Origin: Alistipes finegoldii DSM 17242
GTDB lineage: Bacteria; Bacteroidota; Bacteroidia; Bacteroidales; Rikenellaceae
Assembly: GCF_000265365.1 (NCBI RefSeq)
Contig: NC_018011.1
Location: 1,178,001-1,242,000 of the forward strand
Reading direction: 5' to 3'
DNA: 64,000 nucleotides
Position 1 is the stretch's first letter, and the number at the start of each line of letters is the position of its first letter. The position numbers and the translations under genes were made by a program. The notes below the pieces were generated by a model. It made no database searches. It was not told where the DNA came from and was given only the letters and a program-made list of their open reading frames with translations. Shown in pieces: positions 60,779 through 64,000 of the stretch.

Positions 60779-61801
60779 ATGACAGCGACCATCCAACACT
60801 TCACCCGTGCGCTGCTGACGCCCGACCTGTCGCTGGCGACGCTCTCCGACGCCCGCGCCGTCACCGACTGCAACGGCATGCCGCGCATGGTACGCACCAC
60901 GCGGTTCGCCGAAGCCGAAATCGAATGGCGCGGCGAGCGGTGGCTCGCCGCCATGCCCCTGACGCCTGCAGCACTGCCCCGCATCGAACGCACGGCTTCG
61001 GTCCTGCGGCGCATGAACACCGAACACCTGACGCAATTCCGCATTCTGCCGGAGGAAATGCGCTGGACCGACGCGCTGGGCAACGAGCGGCGCACGGGAC
61101 TCGTCCTGCAGCAGCTTCCGGGCCGGGAATTCGCCGAGGCGCTGCTCACGGAGGACAAAACGGTTCTGCTCGCGGCGCTCGACACGCTGCGCGAAGCCCT
61201 GCGGGAGCTGGAATTCACGCACAACAACCTCCGGGAAAGCAACCTCCGCTGGCACCGGGGACGAATCATACCGATCCGTTATTACGACGCCCGCATAGGC
61301 GCGGCGGAAAACGGCGGGGCCGATGCGGAGGCGTTCGAGGCCCTGAAACGCCGGATCGCCGAGGCGCCCATGCCCCGGCAGTCGGTAAACGACGTCGAAG
61401 CGGTCTACAATCCGGTGCGGAAGCTGACCGGGCACCGCTGGACGAGCCACGTATTCGAAGGGCTGGTATGCGTCGAGGACGAAGGCGGATTCGGATTCGT
61501 CGATACGGACAACAACCCGGTGATTCCGTCGCAGTTCCTCTGGGCGGGCGACTTCCACGAAGGCCGCGCCGAGGTTCAGACGCGGACCGGCATGGGACTG
61601 ATCGACCGCGAAGGAGGCTACGTCATCCCGCCCGAATACGAAATCGTCGATTACGACCCGGCGGTCAGCATCGTGCACGTCCGCCACGGCGGACGCTGGG
61701 CGCTGTTCGACTATCTGGGCCGCCGTCTGACGGAGTTCGGCCGGGAGGATATGCAGGAGCCTGTCCGGCAGGAGCCGTGCAGGTCCGAAATTTGCAGATA
61801 A
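60779..61801 (+). CDS. Degenerate kinase-like protein with three WG repeats
   Basis: 340 residues. Residues about 20-200 follow a kinase-like layout, but the catalytic loop reads HNNLRESNL at 148-156 (Asp replaced by Asn) and the DFG region reads RYYDA, so it is probably a pseudokinase. The lysine strand reads WLAAMPL. The C-terminal part (about 237-320) holds three WG repeats (GFGFVDTDNNPVIPSQF, MGLIDREGGYVIPPEYE, RWALFDYLGRRL). It shares the kinase-plus-WG architecture of the gene at 56794, which suggests duplication and divergence into active and sensing partners. trxB follows 22 bases later. Confidence 0.78.
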   Translation: MTATIQHFTRALLTPDLSLATLSDARAVTDCNGMPRMVRTTRFAEAEIEWRGERWLAAMPLTPAALPRIERTASVLRRMNTEHLTQFRILPEEMRWTDALGNERRTGLVLQQLPGREFAEALLTEDKTVLLAALDTLREALRELEFTHNNLRESNLRWHRGRIIPIRYYDARIGAAENGGADAEAFEALKRRIAEAPMPRQSVNDVEAVYNPVRKLTGHRWTSHVFEGLVCVEDEGGFGFVDTDNNPVIPSQFLWAGDFHEGRAEVQTRTGMGLIDREGGYVIPPEYEIVDYDPAVSIVHVRHGGRWALFDYLGRRLTEFGREDMQEPVRQEPCRSEICR

Positions 61802-61823
61802 CAACGTCACAAAACATACGACA

Positions 61824-62756
61824 ATGGAAGAAACGATCAAATGCCTGATTATCGGCAGCGGCCCCGCAGGGTACACCGCAGCTATCTATACTTCGCGCGC
61901 CAACCTCCGGCCCGTACTCTACGAGGGTATCGAGCCGGGCGGGCAGCTCACGACCACGACCGACGTGGAGAATTTTCCGGGCTATCCCGACGGCGTCAGC
62001 GGCCAGCAGATGATGGCCGACATGCGCCGTCAGGCCGAACGCTTCGGAGCCGACATCCGCATCGGAACCGTGACGAGCGTGGACCTCTCGTCGCGTCCGT
62101 TCCACGTGGTGATCGACGGCACGACGCAGATCAAGGCCGAGACGCTCATCATCGCCACGGGAGCATCGGCAAAATACCTCGGCCTGCCTTCGGAAACGAA
62201 ATTCCGCGGCATGGGCGTCAGCGCGTGCGCCACGTGCGACGGATTCTTCTACCGCAAGAAGGACGTGGCCGTGGTCGGCGGCGGCGACACGGCCTGCGAG
62301 GAGGCCACCTATCTGGCCTCGATCTGCCGCAAGGTCTACATGATCGTGCGCAAGCCCCACCTGCGCGCTTCGAAGGCCATGCAGGAGCGGGTGTTCAACA
62401 CCACCAATATCGAAGTGATGTTCAACCACAACACCGCCGAGGTGCTGGGCGACGAATCGGGCGTGACGGGCGCGCTGCTGCGCTGCAACGACGGCAAGGA
62501 GGTCAGGATCGACATAGCGGGATTCTTCCTCGCCATCGGCCACCATCCCAATACGGAGCTTTTCGCCGACCAGCTGACGCTCGACGCGGAAGGGTACATC
62601 AAAACGGAAGCGGGCACCTCGAAGACCAATATCGAAGGGGTCTTTGCCGCGGGCGACGTGCGCGACCCGCATTACCGGCAGGCCATAACGGCCGCGGCGT
62701 CGGGCTGCATCGCGGCGATCGACTGCGAACGCTTCATCCTGAACCGCGCAGAGTAA
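61824..62756 (+). CDS. trxB: Thioredoxin-disulfide reductase
   Basis: 310 residues, normal size. FAD motif IIGSGPAGYTAAIY, redox-active CATC in SACATCDGFFYRKK (about 133-140), NADPH motif VVGGGDTACEEA and GVFAAGDVRDPHYRQAITAAASGC. Reduces thioredoxin with NADPH. Only 22 bases separate it from the pseudokinase gene and no own promoter is visible, so it may share the cluster transcript. Confidence 0.97.
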   Translation: MEETIKCLIIGSGPAGYTAAIYTSRANLRPVLYEGIEPGGQLTTTTDVENFPGYPDGVSGQQMMADMRRQAERFGADIRIGTVTSVDLSSRPFHVVIDGTTQIKAETLIIATGASAKYLGLPSETKFRGMGVSACATCDGFFYRKKDVAVVGGGDTACEEATYLASICRKVYMIVRKPHLRASKAMQERVFNTTNIEVMFNHNTAEVLGDESGVTGALLRCNDGKEVRIDIAGFFLAIGHHPNTELFADQLTLDAEGYIKTEAGTSKTNIEGVFAAGDVRDPHYRQAITAAASGCIAAIDCERFILNRAE

Positions 62757-62794
62757 ACCGAATCACGCAGAGCGAACAAAAACAGGCACCCCGC

Positions 62795-63718
62795 ATGAGT
62801 TTCAGCGTCACCATACTCGGATCGTCCTCCGCCAAGCCCACTCTGAGCCGCCATCCGTCGGCCCAAGCGGTCAATGTGCACGAGCAGTACTATCTGGTCG
62901 ATGCGGGCGAGGGAGTGCAGCAGCAGCTGATCCGCTGCGGGATCACCCCGCTGAAACTGCGCGCCGTGTTCATCTCGCACCTGCACGGCGACCATGTCTT
63001 CGGACTCTTTCCGCTGATCTCGACGCTGGCGCTCTACGGGCGCAAAACCCCGCTGCGGGTATTCGCCCCGGCGCCTTTCGGCGAGATACTGGCCTGCCAC
63101 CTGCGGTTTTTTGACAGCGAGCTGCCCTATCCGGTGGTCTGGACCGAGGTGGACACGACCAAGCACGCGCTGCTGCTGGAAAACCGCACGCTCGAAGTGT
63201 GGAGCATTCCGCTGCGCCACCGGGTGCCGACGGCGGGATTCCTCTTCCGCGAGAAGGAGCCGCCGCTGAACGTCGAGAAGTTCAAGATCGCGAAATACGG
63301 CCTTACGGTCGCGCAGATCACCGCCGCCAAGCGGGGCGAGGAGATCGCGCTCCCGACGGGCGAGGTCATACCCAACGCGGAGCTGACCTACCGCCCCTAT
63401 GCGCCCCGGTCGTACGCCTACCTCTCGGACACCAACTTCTCGGCGAAGGCCGCGACGCTGGCCAAGGGCGCGGACCTGATGTACCACGAGGCGACCTACG
63501 CCGCCGCCGAACAGAAAACGGCCAAGGAGCGGGGCCACTCGACAAGCGCCGACGCGGCCAAAGCCGCCCTAAAGGCCGGAGCCAAGCGGCTGATAATCGG
63601 ACACTATTCGTCCCGCTACAAGAACGAAAACATATTGGTCGAAGAGGCCCGCGCGATCTTCCCGGAGACCTATCCGGCCACCGAAGGCGTCACCTTCACC
63701 ATAGAGAAACAACGATGA
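62795..63718 (+). CDS. rnz: Ribonuclease Z
   Basis: 307 residues, a tRNA 3'-processing metallo-beta-lactamase-fold endonuclease. FSVTILGSSSAKPTLSRHPSAQ start, zinc motif SHLHGDH (about 63-69), HRVPTAGF, YLSDTNFS and the HSTSADAA and IGHYSSRY C-terminal histidines. Relevant here because the tRNAs lack encoded CCA. The stop overlaps the next start (ATGA at 63715). Confidence 0.96.
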   Translation: MSFSVTILGSSSAKPTLSRHPSAQAVNVHEQYYLVDAGEGVQQQLIRCGITPLKLRAVFISHLHGDHVFGLFPLISTLALYGRKTPLRVFAPAPFGEILACHLRFFDSELPYPVVWTEVDTTKHALLLENRTLEVWSIPLRHRVPTAGFLFREKEPPLNVEKFKIAKYGLTVAQITAAKRGEEIALPTGEVIPNAELTYRPYAPRSYAYLSDTNFSAKAATLAKGADLMYHEATYAAAEQKTAKERGHSTSADAAKAALKAGAKRLIIGHYSSRYKNENILVEEARAIFPETYPATEGVTFTIEKQR

Positions 63719-64000
63719 CGAAAGCCGAAATACAACTCGTCCGCGCGCTGGCCGACAAACGCGGACGCACGGAACACGGACTGTTCGTGGCCGAAGGGGA
63801 GAAACTCATCGGCGAACTGCGCGGCTCGCACCTGAAGGTCCGCAAGATCTTCGCGCTGGAGGGCGTGTTCGCAGGGCCGGAGGTCGAGACCGTCGCCCCG
63901 CGCGACATGGAGCGGCTGTCGCTGCTCAAAACCGCCGCCAACTCGCTGGCAATCGTCGAGACGCCCCGCTACGGGCTGGACATGCGGTCGCTCGCGGGGC
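63715..64000 (+). CDS. TrmH/SpoU-family RNA 2'-O-methyltransferase (3' partial)
   Basis: Begins at ATG 63715, overlapping the rnz stop by four bases, and is cut by the window end after 95 codons. The visible part is the SpoU substrate-binding N-terminal domain: HGLFVAEGEKLIGELRGS and the RLSLLKTAANSLAIVETP segment. The catalytic SPOUT knot lies beyond the window, so the rRNA or tRNA target cannot be named. Confidence 0.85.
   Translation, partial: MTKAEIQLVRALADKRGRTEHGLFVAEGEKLIGELRGSHLKVRKIFALEGVFAGPEVETVAPRDMERLSLLKTAANSLAIVETPRYGLDMRSLAG

Noticed and set aside
56147..61801. Classical tellurite-resistance (ter) operon
   Set aside because: Only a TerY-like vWA protein is present; no TerB, TerC, TerD-type or PP2C genes are seen, so the name would mislead.

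Overview
The window is chromosomal DNA of a gut-type Bacteroidota. Evidence: three polysaccharide-utilisation loci (PULs) built on SusC/SusD pairs with ECF-sigma/FecR regulation; repeated -7 promoter boxes of the TAnnTTTG type; almost no Shine-Dalgarno sequences; lipoprotein signals throughout. High GC and codon choice suggest an Alistipes-like member of the Rikenellaceae, but the genus is an inference.

Layout. 1-2717: tail of PUL 1 (C-terminus of a DUF4959/DUF5000-type surface lipoprotein, then a GH20 hexosaminidase). 2718-3838: GC-poor, gene-poor gap with a broken ORF remnant and a terminator. 3839-13034: PUL 2 on + (FecR, STN-SusC, SusD, an EEP-fold phosphodiesterase/nuclease lipoprotein, a DUF1735-discoidin lipoprotein, then an ECF sigma gene thrown out of frame by a G9 tract). 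13157-14368: queA on minus. 14518-26946: PUL 3 on minus, in transcription order GH20, ECF sigma, FecR, STN-SusC, SusD, GH18, DUF1735-LamG, DUF1735-discoidin. This set resembles known N-glycan loci.

27136-56087 is mostly core and housekeeping: nadB, prfC, pirin, a membrane acyltransferase-like protein, a KamA-like radical SAM enzyme, tRNA-Pro, a three-gene iron/cobalamin-type ABC importer, tRNA-Glu, rpsT, thiL, adk, a lipoprotein interrupted by a second off-phase G9 tract, rpsF-rpsR-rplI, a DMT transporter, a DUF892 ferritin-like protein, a DKNYY-repeat secreted protein, rpsA, a 5'-nucleotidase, a nucleoside kinase, gcvP, and an FKBP behind a long repeat-bearing leader.

56147-61801 holds the most unusual content: a compact same-strand cluster of a pentapeptide-repeat protein with a probable C-terminal membrane anchor, a protein kinase-like protein with a WG-repeat tail, a DUF4954 beta-helix protein, a TerY-like von Willebrand A protein with an intact MIDAS, and a degenerate kinase with three WG repeats. 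It reads as an undescribed phosphosignalling or stress system. It runs into trxB, rnz and a TrmH-family methyltransferase cut by the window end.

A recurring theme is nine-base G/C homopolymers inside coding sequence (sigma factor, SusC, lipoprotein). Two of the three are out of frame, which suggests slipped-strand phase variation or, less interestingly, sequence errors.
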